A DNA stretch of 64,000 nt from Streptomyces sp. NBC_01233 (GTDB taxonomy: Bacteria > Actinomycetota > Actinomycetes > Streptomycetales > Streptomycetaceae), in contig NZ_CP108514.1 of the NCBI RefSeq assembly GCF_035989305.1, positions 5,185,501 to 5,249,500 on the forward strand, in the 5' to 3' direction. The translations under genes and the position numbers were made by a program. Positions within the stretch are counted from its first letter, which is position 1. Each line of letters begins with the position of its first letter. The notes beneath the pieces are model-generated. The model worked only from the letters and a program-made list of their open reading frames with translations. It had not been told where the DNA came from and made no database searches. Positions 1-9,705 of this stretch are shown here, piece after piece.

Positions 1-3000
1 CTCGCCGACCTGCGCCACGCGGTGGTTGGCGCCGGCCGGGCCGCGCCGGGGCTGGCAGGCCTCGGCTGGGGCAACCGGGACCAGGCCGACACAGTCCGGA
101 GCGTCCTGCGGGCCAGAGCGGCACGCCGGGCCGCCGACCCTGCCCGCGCTCTGATCGACGAGGCCCTGCGTGTACTGCGTGCCGCAGCGCACCGCAGGGG
201 CGCCTCGGTGGCCCTCGAACGGGCCCGCGCCGCGGTCGAGTCCCGCGACGCGGCGGCCTACAGCGCGGCGGTGAACGACGTGGATGACCTGCGGGAGGCA
301 CTGGCGCGCAAGAAGGCGTGCGACGACGCTTACCGGCTGGTCGCGGCCGAACTCCCGGACCTCGCAGACAGCCTGGAATCCACACCTGAGGATGACGCGT
401 GGGACACCCGGCTCGCGGACTTCGAGGCCGCGTGGGCATGGTCGGTCTGGTACGACCGTATGACGGAGCTGACGGACCCGGAGGCCGAGGCCCGGCAGCT
501 GCGGCTGCTCGCCGAGGCGGACGTCGAGATCCGCATCGGCCTGGAACGGCTGGCGGCCGACAAGGCCTGGTTCAGCTGTCTGTCCCGGCTCACGGACGAC
601 CAGGCCGTGGCCCTCACCTCGTACCAGCAGAACGTCCGCAAGCTGGGCAAGGGCACCGGCAAGTACGCGGCCACCTACCGCAGACAGGCCCGGGAGAGCC
701 TGCAGGCCAGCCAGGCGGCGGTGCCCGCCTGGATCATGCCGCTGCACCAGGTGACCGAAACCGTGCCGATGGACCGAGCCGGGCGCTTCGACGTCGTGAT
801 CGTCGACGAGGCCAGCCAATCCGGCCCCGAGGCGCTGCTGCTCGCCTGGCTGGGCGCGAAGGTGATCGTCGTCGGCGACGACCAACAGGTCAGCCCCGCC
901 CAGGTGGGCGTGGACCACGACGAGCAGTTCGCACTCCAGCGACGGCTCCTCGCCGAGCTGCCTGCCGCCCGCCGCAACCTGTTCACACCGACCGCCAGCC
1001 TTTTCGACATCGCTTCCGGTCTGGCCGGAGGCCGCGGCAGGCTGATGCTCCAGGAACACTTCCGGTGCATGCCGGAGATCATCGGATTCTCCAACGAGCT
1101 CTGCTATGGCGGCCGGCTCCAGCCGTTGCGACAGTACGGTGCCGACCGGCTGCGGCCCTTGCGCCCGGTGCATGTTCCCGATGGCTACGTCGAAGGCAGC
1201 GGACTGAAGCAGGTCAACCGGTCCGAGGCGGTGCGGCTGGTGGATGAGGTCGCCCGGTGCATCGCCGACCCCGCCTACGCGGGGCGCACCATGGGTGTGA
1301 TCACCCTGCTCGGCGCGGGGCAGAAGTACCTCATCGAAGACCTGCTGGCCGACCGGATCCCGCTGGATGAGCGACAGCGCCGACGCCTGCGCGTGGGCAA
1401 CGCCGAGGAGTTCCAGGGCGACGAGCGCGACATCGTCTTCGTCAGTACGGTCGTGTCGCTTACCGGCCCCGACGGGCCGCGCCGCATCGGCTCCTTCAGC
1501 AGCTCCCTGTACCGGCAGCACCTCAACGTGGCCGCGTCCCGGGCCCGCGACCAGGTGTGGTTGTTCCACAGCTTCGCTCTCACGGAACTCGGCGAGACCG
1601 ATCTGCGGCGTGCCTATCTGGACTGGTTCTCCCGCCCGGCCGAGGAGCAGGACGGCCTCGGACTCGGCGAGGTCCGGCCGGACGTTCCGCACGAGGCCTT
1701 CGACAGCCTTTTCGAGCAGCGTGTCTACCTGGCCCTGCGGGCCCGGGGCTACCGGGTGCGTCCGCAGTATCCGGCTGGCCGCTACCGCATCGACCTGGTC
1801 GTCGAGGGCGGCACCAGACGCCTTGCCGTGGAGTGCGACGGCGACGCGTTTCACACGGAGGAGAACGCGGACGCGGACGCGGCACGCCAGCGCGAACTGG
1901 AGCGAGTGGGCTGGACATTCGTCCGCATCCGGGGCAGCCGCTTCTTCCTCGACCCGGAACGGGCACTCGAACCGCTGTGGGCGGAACTCGACCGACTCTG
2001 CATCGAGTCGGCGGCGTACCCACCCGCACACCGAGCCGCCAAGGACGGCCGCATAGGCCCGACCGGCGAAGGCGGCACGGTCCCGACAGGCGACGGCGAC
2101 GTCGTACCCACCGGCAACGCAGAGCCCGCCCCCTCTGCTGCCCCATCCGCCGGGCGACAGGACATCCAGCCCGAGCCCCCGCACGGCACTGACGAGGCAC
2201 AGCCCCGATTCGTGACCGTGGCACGGCTGCACCGCGACGAGGTCAATGCAGCCCAGCACGCGTTCAGCATGCGGGCGACCGTGCCCGGGACGGCACGGTT
2301 TCTCGGGGGAGCGGGTGCGCCGGGCCTCCCAGGGGCCGACGCCGTGGACATCCTGCGCGAGGGGCATGCCGTCGTGCGGGTCGCCCACCCCGAGGTACAG
2401 GCCATGATCCGCGCCGCGATCGCCCACGCAGACGTACCGGTACTGGGAGACGACGGTCAGGTGGGGCTGGCGCGGCACCACGTACCCGGCTCCTCCGGCG
2501 TTTCCGACGGCCGTACGACGGAACTGCTGCGTGCACGACCGACAGCTGACCGGGCCCCGGTGAAGAGTCTTCCGGCCGTGCCGCGGCAGCCGACCCGCGG
2601 CGACGAACCCACCCCCGTGACGGGATCCGCAGTGCCCGGCGGTGCCCGATCCTCCCTCAGCCTCCCGGTCGACCGGCTCAGCGTCGCCGCCCATCGACGG
2701 GTGCAGCGCGAAATCCAGCGCGTGCAGGACGCGCTGGACCAGCCGCTTCCGGAGATCGTGGCCGTGGACTCGTCGTCCAGGAGGGCCCAGCTGGCCGACC
2801 ACGACAGGCGACGCCAGGCCCTGCAGGAGCGGCGCAGCCACCTGCGTGCCGTGCTCGACCAAGTGGTCCCTGACTCCTCTCTGACGGGCGGGGCAATGGT
2901 CGTCCCTGGATGCCTCGTCGGAGTTGAGGATCCGGACGAGCCAGGCATCATGACGTACGAGATCGCGATGCTCGCGGGTGACGAGGCGGAGCGGCTGAGC

Positions 3001-3114
3001 CCCGACACCCCACAGGGGAAGGCGCTGATGTGGCGAGAGGTCGGGGACGAGGTGAGCTGGCAGACGGAGCTGGGCACCCACATGCGCGTCATCGTCCGGT
3101 ACATCCAGGACTGA
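1..3114 (+). CDS. SF1 helicase with Vsr-like nuclease and Gre-like C-terminal domains (5' partial)
   Basis: This is the C-terminal part of a superfamily I DNA/RNA helicase; the frame is open from base 1, so the true start and the Walker A motif lie before the window. Residues are counted from the GTG at 22. Helicase motif II (VDEAS) is at about 261-265, motif III (GDDQQVSP) at 285-292, motif V (EEFQGDERD) at 462-470 and motif VI (NVAASRARDQVW) at 502-513. A PD-(D/E)XK/Vsr-like nuclease domain (REase_MTES_1575 type) follows at about 558-655, with RIDLVV, VECDGD and FVRIRGS. After a low-complexity linker, residues about 895-1030 form a helical hairpin plus a domain resembling the C-terminus of GreA/GreB (LSPDTPQGKAL, VGDEVSW). 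Helicase-nuclease fusions of this kind are typical of mobile or defence loci; a defence role is inferred. The stop lies close to the convergent vapBC operon. Confidence 0.85.
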   Translation, partial: LADLRHAVVGAGRAAPGLAGLGWGNRDQADTVRSVLRARAARRAADPARALIDEALRVLRAAAHRRGASVALERARAAVESRDAAAYSAAVNDVDDLREALARKKACDDAYRLVAAELPDLADSLESTPEDDAWDTRLADFEAAWAWSVWYDRMTELTDPEAEARQLRLLAEADVEIRIGLERLAADKAWFSCLSRLTDDQAVALTSYQQNVRKLGKGTGKYAATYRRQARESLQASQAAVPAWIMPLHQVTETVPMDRAGRFDVVIVDEASQSGPEALLLAWLGAKVIVVGDDQQVSPAQVGVDHDEQFALQRRLLAELPAARRNLFTPTASLFDIASGLAGGRGRLMLQEHFRCMPEIIGFSNELCYGGRLQPLRQYGADRLRPLRPVHVPDGYVEGSGLKQVNRSEAVRLVDEVARCIADPAYAGRTMGVITLLGAGQKYLIEDLLADRIPLDERQRRRLRVGNAEEFQGDERDIVFVSTVVSLTGPDGPRRIGSFSSSLYRQHLNVAASRARDQVWLFHSFALTELGETDLRRAYLDWFSRPAEEQDGLGLGEVRPDVPHEAFDSLFEQRVYLALRARGYRVRPQYPAGRYRIDLVVEGGTRRLAVECDGDAFHTEENADADAARQRELERVGWTFVRIRGSRFFLDPERALEPLWAELDRLCIESAAYPPAHRAAKDGRIGPTGEGGTVPTGDGDVVPTGNAEPAPSAAPSAGRQDIQPEPPHGTDEAQPRFVTVARLHRDEVNAAQHAFSMRATVPGTARFLGGAGAPGLPGADAVDILREGHAVVRVAHPEVQAMIRAAIAHADVPVLGDDGQVGLARHHVPGSSGVSDGRTTELLRARPTADRAPVKSLPAVPRQPTRGDEPTPVTGSAVPGGARSSLSLPVDRLSVAAHRRVQREIQRVQDALDQPLPEIVAVDSSSRRAQLADHDRRRQALQERRSHLRAVLDQVVPDSSLTGGAMVVPGCLVGVEDPDEPGIMTYEIAMLAGDEAERLSPDTPQGKALMWREVGDEVSWQTELGTHMRVIVRYIQD

Positions 3115-3615
3115 GAGACCCCAGCGGAGCGGGGCTGCGCGGCGGCTGCGGGGCGGTCCGTAGCTGGTCGTGCCCACGAGGCGGAACCGCATCTCGATAC
3201 AGCCCCGCGTCCCGCGAGGCCAGTTTGCTGGCGTGCGCGACCCGGGAGCGCTCCGCAGCCGCGGCGAGCCGGACGCGCTCTATCGCCAGGCGCGCGGCCC
3301 GGTCCTCCAGCGCCGTCAGGTACATCCGGCGGATACGGAGCGTCAGGCCGGTGGCGACGGCCTTGGTCGCCGTCCCGAGCAGGTAGAACAGGCCGAGAGG
3401 GGCGTTTGCGATCGGCGCCAGGAAGAAGATGGCGAGGGCCAGTTCGACGAGGCTTACCCCGGCGGTCCAGCCCGGAAACCGCAGGGATCCGCGCAGAGCC
3501 AGGCTGTGCAGGGTGACCAGTGCGCTGACGCAGGCCGGCTGCCGCGCTCCCCAGCGACCATTCGATGAGTGACACCGGACAACTCATCGGAGGTGGGGAA
3601 GGCCGGCATGCTCAT
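3089..3615 (-). pseudogene. Small membrane protein, third gene of the vapBC operon, frameshifted
   Basis: An ATG at 3615 overlaps the vapC stop codon (ATGA arrangement), so this would be a translationally coupled third gene. The first ~25 residues (beginning MSMPAFPTSDEL) read in one frame. Around 3540 the sensible sequence moves to another frame and continues as a hydrophobic stretch (VELALAIFFLAPIANAPLG, then a second hydrophobic segment) followed by a basic helix (ALEDRAARLAIERVRLAAAA) to a stop at 3089. The total length of 527 bases is not a multiple of three, which fits a single indel. Two membrane segments are likely. I do not recognise the family. Its 3' end overlaps the end of the helicase gene on the other strand. 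It could be a real pseudogene or a sequencing error. Confidence 0.4.
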
Positions 3616-4031
3616 CGGTCGGCACTGCCGGGCGGGACGACCCATTCGGTGGGTTGGCCGGTGAGGGAGGCGATCATGTCGAAGTCTCCGTCGTAGTGGA
3701 GGACCGTTCGCCGGTTCAGTTCCGCTGTAGCGGCGATCAGCAGGTCGGGGAGGGACAGAGCGCGGTGGAAGCCTGCGTTGAGGGCATGGCGTTGGATCTC
3801 GAGAGCGCGGGTGAAGGTGTCGTCGTCGGTGCGGAGGTAGTCGAAGGCGTGGAGCCAGGTGCTGATCCGTGTTGCTTCCGAGCTGTCCCGTGCGGAGTGG
3901 ATCATCTCGAACTCGGTGGGCTGGCATACGGCGAGGAGGTAGCGCTCGTGCAGAGGCTTGAGCACCTCCTTGACGCTCGGCTTCGTCCAGCGGGCGAGGG
4001 CGGACTTGTCGATCAGATAGCGGTCCTGCAT
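3612..4031 (-). CDS. vapC: PIN-domain toxin VapC
   Basis: The 139-residue product has the PIN-domain pattern of VapC ribonucleases: an N-terminal acidic residue in YLIDKSALARW, a second acidic site near EFEMIHSAR, SLPDLLIAATAEL in the C-terminal half, and the final VLHYDGDFDMIA motif. VapC toxins are Mg-dependent endoribonucleases that usually cut tRNA or rRNA and are silenced by binding VapB. The start ATG at 4031 overlaps the vapB stop by one base (TGATG), giving translational coupling. The target RNA cannot be read from the sequence. Confidence 0.9.
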   Translation of the reverse strand: MQDRYLIDKSALARWTKPSVKEVLKPLHERYLLAVCQPTEFEMIHSARDSSEATRISTWLHAFDYLRTDDDTFTRALEIQRHALNAGFHRALSLPDLLIAATAELNRRTVLHYDGDFDMIASLTGQPTEWVVPPGSADR

Positions 4032-4285
4032 CAGGCGGCCCGGCCTCCGTCGCGGTCGCCGTTGTGCTTGAGGGAGCCGTCTGCGTTGCGGGGCCCGGTG
4101 TTCTCGACGATCTCACTGAAGTCGAGCTCGCCGGCCTCCATGGCGTCGAAGCCCTCCTGCCGCAGGTGCCTCTTGACGGCGTCTTCCATGGCGAGGCGGA
4201 CGGCTTTGGCCTTCGTTTTGGTCCCGAAGATGCGCATGGCCTCGGTGACCATGCCTTCATCGAGGTCGATGACGGTTCTGGCCAT
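4031..4285 (-). CDS. vapB: VapB-family antitoxin
   Basis: The 84-residue product starts MARTVIDLDEGMVTEAMRIF and has the short ribbon-helix-helix layout of VapB antitoxins (DUF2191-like), with an acidic C-terminal tail (GELDFSEIVENTGP) of the kind that wraps the toxin. The start at 4285 is preferred over an upstream ATG at 4372 because it has an AAGGG ribosome site about 10 bases upstream and begins at the conserved region. It precedes vapC with a one-base overlap. The promoter region holds an 8-bp inverted repeat suited to autoregulation. Confidence 0.9.
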   Translation of the reverse strand: MARTVIDLDEGMVTEAMRIFGTKTKAKAVRLAMEDAVKRHLRQEGFDAMEAGELDFSEIVENTGPRNADGSLKHNGDRDGGRAA

Positions 4286-4319
4286 GTGGGTGATCCCTTC
4301 GGATATGCTTCCGTCAGCG

Positions 4320-4356
4320 AAACGATACCATTCGTCGACTGTGACAGATATCGTTT
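4320..4356. promoter_or_regulatory. Inverted repeat upstream of vapB, candidate VapBC operator
   Basis: AAACGATA at 4320-4327 is mirrored by TATCGTTT at 4349-4356, with 21 bases between. It starts 35 bases upstream of the vapB start. Toxin-antitoxin complexes of the VapBC type bind such palindromes to repress their own operon; binding here is inferred. Confidence 0.5.
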
Positions 4357-4519
4357 TGATCAAAGGGTCCATGGATGGAGGCTGCGGCGTTCATGGTGAC
4401 GTGTCGCGCGGTCGCTCCTTGTGGGAAATGGACGGTCGTCCTCATGTCAGGCTCCGCCCCTGTCGGGGGTTTCGCCAGAAGCGATGGGGCGGCGAGAGGC
4501 GGCCGGCCAAGCAGCCCTG

Positions 4520-4541
4520 TCGGTGGACAGCCGGTGGACAG
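4520..4541 (+). repeat. Tandem 11-bp repeat, candidate integrase arm site (site 1, upstream)
   Basis: TCGGTGGACAG (4520-4530) is followed directly by CCGGTGGACAG (4531-4541). The pair ends 118 bases before the tRNA-Thr 3' fragment at 4659. The same geometry, with a different 11-mer, is seen upstream of the other two fragments. It is read here as an arm-type site of the element lying to the left. Confidence 0.5.
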
Positions 4542-4658
4542 ACGCCTTTGGACGGTGCATCACGGGGTAGCACGGGTCAACCTGCTGCACATGCTCTGAT
4601 CAGGCAAAACGTCACTGGACAGCACGACGAGGCACCGCGCAACACGAACGCTCATGGT

Positions 4659-4701
4659 CTCGTAATGCGTAGGTCTCGGGTTCGAATCCCGAAGGCGGCT
4701 C
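4659..4701 (+). repeat. tRNA-Thr(CGU) 3'-half, att-like core, copy 1
   Basis: The 43-bp core begins at the anticodon loop (CTCGTAA, anticodon CGT), continues through the variable region and a T-arm (TCGGG-TTCGAAT-CCCGA), and ends with the acceptor strand AGGCGGC. The same core recurs at 9088-9130 (identical) and 13118-13160 (one mismatch). No D-arm or 5' acceptor strand precedes it, so it is not a functional tRNA gene. tRNA 3' ends are the classical attB for actinobacterial integrative elements. Confidence 0.8.
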
Positions 4702-4707
4702 TGTAGA

Positions 4708-4743
4708 AGCCCCAGGACTCACTCGCCGTGACCTGGGGCTTTT
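4708..4743 (+). terminator. Rho-independent terminator after tRNA fragment copy 1
   Basis: AGCCCCAGG (4708-4716) pairs with CCTGGGGCT (4732-4740) and is followed by a short T run. Its place right behind the tRNA 3' end is where a tRNA gene terminator would lie. Confidence 0.7.
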
Positions 4744-4794
4744 GCTATTTCCGGGGCCGGTCGGCGCATGCGTCGGCTGGGGCCCGAGGCCCCG

Positions 4795-4816
4795 TGCGTG
4801 AGTGATGCGTGAGCGG
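4795..4816 (+). repeat. Tandem 11-bp repeat, candidate integrase arm site (site 1, downstream)
   Basis: TGCGTGAGTGA (4795-4805) is followed directly by TGCGTGAGCGG (4806-4816), starting 94 bases after the tRNA fragment. The same 11-mer family flanks copies 2 and 3, which ties the interval 4.7-9.1 kb to one element. Confidence 0.55.
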
Positions 4817-4824
4817 AGGGGTTG

Positions 4825-4990
4825 TCAGCCTTTCTCCGCGGCCTTCTTGGCCTTGCCCTTCTTCATCCGCTTGGCCTTCTTGGCGGCCTTGCGAGCCTGC
4901 TCCTCTTGCTCGGCCTTCCGCTGGAGGGGGACCGGACGACGCGCACATGCGGACCCACCCCAGCGCGCACGACAGGTCGCGGGCCGCTGC
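4825..4990 (-). pseudogene. C-terminal remnant of a Lys/Ala-rich protein next to the att-like site
   Basis: Reading leftward to a stop at 4825-4827, the frame encodes a very basic tail ([20 protein letters not shown], then [10 protein letters not shown]). No start codon is present and the upstream part does not look coding. It ends just beyond the putative arm sites, where an integrase gene often ends, so it may be what is left of a recombinase or another element gene; this is inference. Confidence 0.3.
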
Positions 4991-5054
4991 CGTCCCATGG
5001 GGTGGGGCCGCCTTCCCGTACGAGACCATCGATCGAGCGGGTACGATGAACACC

Positions 5055-5103
5055 GGCCGCACGGAAGTGTTCTTGGTCACACTTGAATCTCCTCCGTGCG
5101 GCC
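5055..5103 (+). promoter_or_regulatory. Long inverted repeat in the valS leader
   Basis: GGCCGCACGGA (5055-5065) pairs perfectly with TCCGTGCGGCC (5093-5103) around a 27-base loop, ending about 70 bases before valS. No T tract follows. It could be a terminator or attenuator in the valS leader. I see no T-box motif in it. Confidence 0.4.
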
Positions 5104-5174
5104 ACCTTTGCGTCCCGGTGACAGCCCGCTCGGCCGAGGAAAGTCAGGCGAGGGCAGAGGGCTACGGGCCTAGA

Positions 5175-7817
<2,643 letters not shown>

Positions 7818-7831
7818 GCGTCGGAACACGC

Positions 7832-7869
7832 CGAAGGGGGCCCAGGCCACGTGGTCTGGGCCCCCTTCG
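7832..7869 (+). terminator. Terminator after valS
   Basis: CGAAGGGGGCCCAG (7832-7845) pairs with CTGGGCCCCCTTCG (7856-7869) around a 10-base loop. It lies between convergent valS and the glycosyltransferase, so it can serve both strands. Confidence 0.8.
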
Positions 7870-7918
7870 CGTTCTTCGGCCTCGGACACCCTCTGACTCG
7901 GGCTCTCGGCGGTGAGGC

Positions 7919-8845
7919 CTACGGAATGCGCAGCGTCTCGTACGGGCTCGACAGAGAGAACTCGCTTTGCTCGGCGACGATCTGGGCCTGGTGGAGATCG
8001 AACTTCGCCATGTGCAGGAGGTCGTCGAGGCGCGTCGGCTTCTGACCCAGCAGGTCGAGGGCGATCTCGGCAGCCCCGTCTCTCCGGTCCAGTCGGTCCT
8101 GGAAGAAGTCCAGGTTCTTCTGGACGACGAGGAGAGTCATGTCGAGCTCCGAGATCTCCGCATCGGACACTCGATCGCACCGAGAGTGCACTCGGTACTC
8201 GTAGAAGGGACCGGCGACGCAGTGGATGTTGTTGCCCGCCCCTCGTCTGTACCGGCTGGCCAGCAGGTTGACCGCGAAAGCCCAGTCACCCCACTTGAGC
8301 ACCCTCGGGTCGTACAGCCCGCATCCGAGAGCGTCTGCCCGCCGGCAGACTATCGACGTCGGAACGTGGTGCTTGCGCGCCACCAGATCCTCGCGGCACG
8401 GGTACGAGGAGATGGTGAACCCCTCGAAGGCACCGATCACCCACGACATCGTGTGCACGAAGGCCGTATCGGCATCGGACTCGAGGGCCTCCACCGCCCT
8501 GTCCGGGTAGGACCCTTCCCTGAGGAGATGCGGGTCGGTGGCCAGCCGGTCGTCGGCGTCCACCTGCATCACGTACTCCATCCGTGCGGCTGCTACGCCG
8601 GCGTTCCTGGCCACGTGGTGCCCTTGGCGCTGTTCGAGCCGGACGACGCGTACGCCGGGCAGATCGGCGCAGGTGTCGATGGCCTTGAAGGTCGCGTCGT
8701 CGTCCGACTCGTCGTCCACGATCACTACCTCGTACGGACGTTGAAGCGGCTGCTCGGCGAGAGACTCCACGGCTTCGATGAGGTAGTCGCCCGCGTTGTG
8801 GCAGGGAACGACGAAGCTGATGCCTCCAGAATCCGCGATGGTCAC
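7919..8845 (-). CDS. Family 2 glycosyltransferase
   Basis: The 308-residue product begins at a GTG (8845) with a GGGAG ribosome site; an upstream ATG at 9064 would place a low-complexity, att-derived sequence at the N-terminus and is rejected. The GT-A fold motifs are clear: SFVVPCHNAGDYLIEAVESL at the nucleotide-binding start, VVIVDDESDDDA, and the metal-binding DXD-type site in YVMQVDADDRL. The middle (KWGDWAFAVNLLASRYRRG) holds the likely acceptor side. No membrane segment is visible. Donor and acceptor sugars are unknown. It shares the interval between two att-like repeats with valS, on the opposite strand. Confidence 0.85.
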   Translation of the reverse strand: MTIADSGGISFVVPCHNAGDYLIEAVESLAEQPLQRPYEVVIVDDESDDDATFKAIDTCADLPGVRVVRLEQRQGHHVARNAGVAAARMEYVMQVDADDRLATDPHLLREGSYPDRAVEALESDADTAFVHTMSWVIGAFEGFTISSYPCREDLVARKHHVPTSIVCRRADALGCGLYDPRVLKWGDWAFAVNLLASRYRRGAGNNIHCVAGPFYEYRVHSRCDRVSDAEISELDMTLLVVQKNLDFFQDRLDRRDGAAEIALDLLGQKPTRLDDLLHMAKFDLHQAQIVAEQSEFSLSSPYETLRIP

Positions 8846-8949
8846 GCTGTCTCCCGTCCGCTCATGGCCGCGGTGCCGAAGGGAGCCGGGCACCTGCGCG
8901 CCGCTATGACGGTCGCGCGAGCCGCTTTGAAGTAGGTGCGCAGCTCGTG

Positions 8950-8971
8950 TGCGTGAGCGCTGCGTGAGCGG
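8950..8971 (+). repeat. Tandem 11-bp repeat, candidate arm site (site 2, upstream)
   Basis: TGCGTGAGCGC (8950-8960) and TGCGTGAGCGG (8961-8971) are directly adjacent and end 117 bases before tRNA fragment copy 2. About 160 bp from here to the fragment is related to the sequence upstream of copy 3. Confidence 0.6.
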
Positions 8972-9087
8972 ACTGGGTGGCACTAGGGTGGACCCGGCGT
9001 CATGGTGATCACGGTCGGATGCCTCTGGCCTGGGGAAACGGGATTCTGTGGCATCGTTCGGCATCAGTCAGAATGATCTTGTGGGGC

Positions 9088-9132
9088 CTCGTAATGCGTA
9101 GGTCTCGGGTTCGAATCCCGAAGGCGGCTCCA
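9088..9132 (+). repeat. tRNA-Thr(CGU) 3'-half, att-like core, copy 2 (with CCA)
   Basis: This is the same 43-bp core as copy 1, here followed by the discriminator T and an encoded CCA (9130-9132). No tRNA 5' half precedes it. It has the tandem 11-mers upstream and one more 11-mer downstream, so it looks like a complete attP-like site or a junction between two tandem elements. Confidence 0.8.
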
Positions 9133-9138
9133 TCGAAG

Positions 9139-9171
9139 AGTGCAGGTCACCCCAGGTGATCTGCACTTTCT
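9139..9171 (+). terminator. Rho-independent terminator after tRNA fragment copy 2
   Basis: AGTGCAGGTCACC (9139-9151) pairs with GGTGATCTGCACT (9155-9167), with one G-T pair, and is followed by TTCTT. Confidence 0.7.
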
Positions 9172-9220
9172 TCGTTTCCGGGCTAGGGGTTCAGCGCTCT
9201 GCGGAGGTGCTGACGGCCGA

Positions 9221-9231
9221 TGCGTGAGCGC
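9221..9231 (+). repeat. Single 11-mer, candidate arm site (site 2, downstream)
   Basis: TGCGTGAGCGC starts 91 bases after tRNA fragment copy 2, matching the downstream spacing at copy 1. The neighbouring 11-bp slots do not match well, so only one copy is claimed. It lies just downstream of the stop of the leftward PIN gene. Confidence 0.45.
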
Positions 9232-9705
9232 TGGGGCTGTTTCCTCACCCTGCGCGAAGGGCCGCTGCCGACTCCACAAGGCCATCCCGTTCCAACCGGT
9301 TGAGAACGTCCCCCGTGCTGCCGGGCGGCCTTCGCCAGGAGTCGGCGATCTGCTGGACGGCGGCGAAGACCCGTTGGCGATCGAGGTCGATCTGAGCGAG
9401 GACGAAATCGTCCGCACCTACGGCTTCGACGTTCCACTGTGAGAGGGTCTCGTCCGGGAAGTCCTCGAGGTTGTTGGTGACGATGAGTTGGGCTCGGGAC
9501 TTGATGGCGGCGGCAAGGACGTGGCGGTCGTCGGCGTCAGGCAGTTGGAGGGCCGACTCGAGCGGTTCGTAGTCCTTGACGAGGCAGTCCCGCACGGCCC
9601 GCATCATCAACTCTCGGGTCCGGGTCAGTTTCGAGGGGTCGAGCTCTGGCCTGTTGGCCTGGAGATTCGTGAAGACTTCGTCCAAGATCCTTTCGGTCCA
9701 CTTAG

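Noticed and set aside
5055..5170. A T-box riboswitch upstream of valS.
   Set aside because: No T-box sequence, specifier loop or antiterminator could be found; only the simple inverted repeat is present.
7919..8845. A secondary-metabolite cluster around the glycosyltransferase.
   Set aside because: No polyketide, peptide or sugar-nucleotide genes are nearby; the gene stands alone in the accessory region.
9020..9132. A functional tRNA-Thr gene at copy 2, because it includes CCA and is followed by a terminator.
   Set aside because: No D-arm, no 5' acceptor strand (GCCGCCT) and no matching 5' anticodon stem precede the anticodon loop at any of the three copies.
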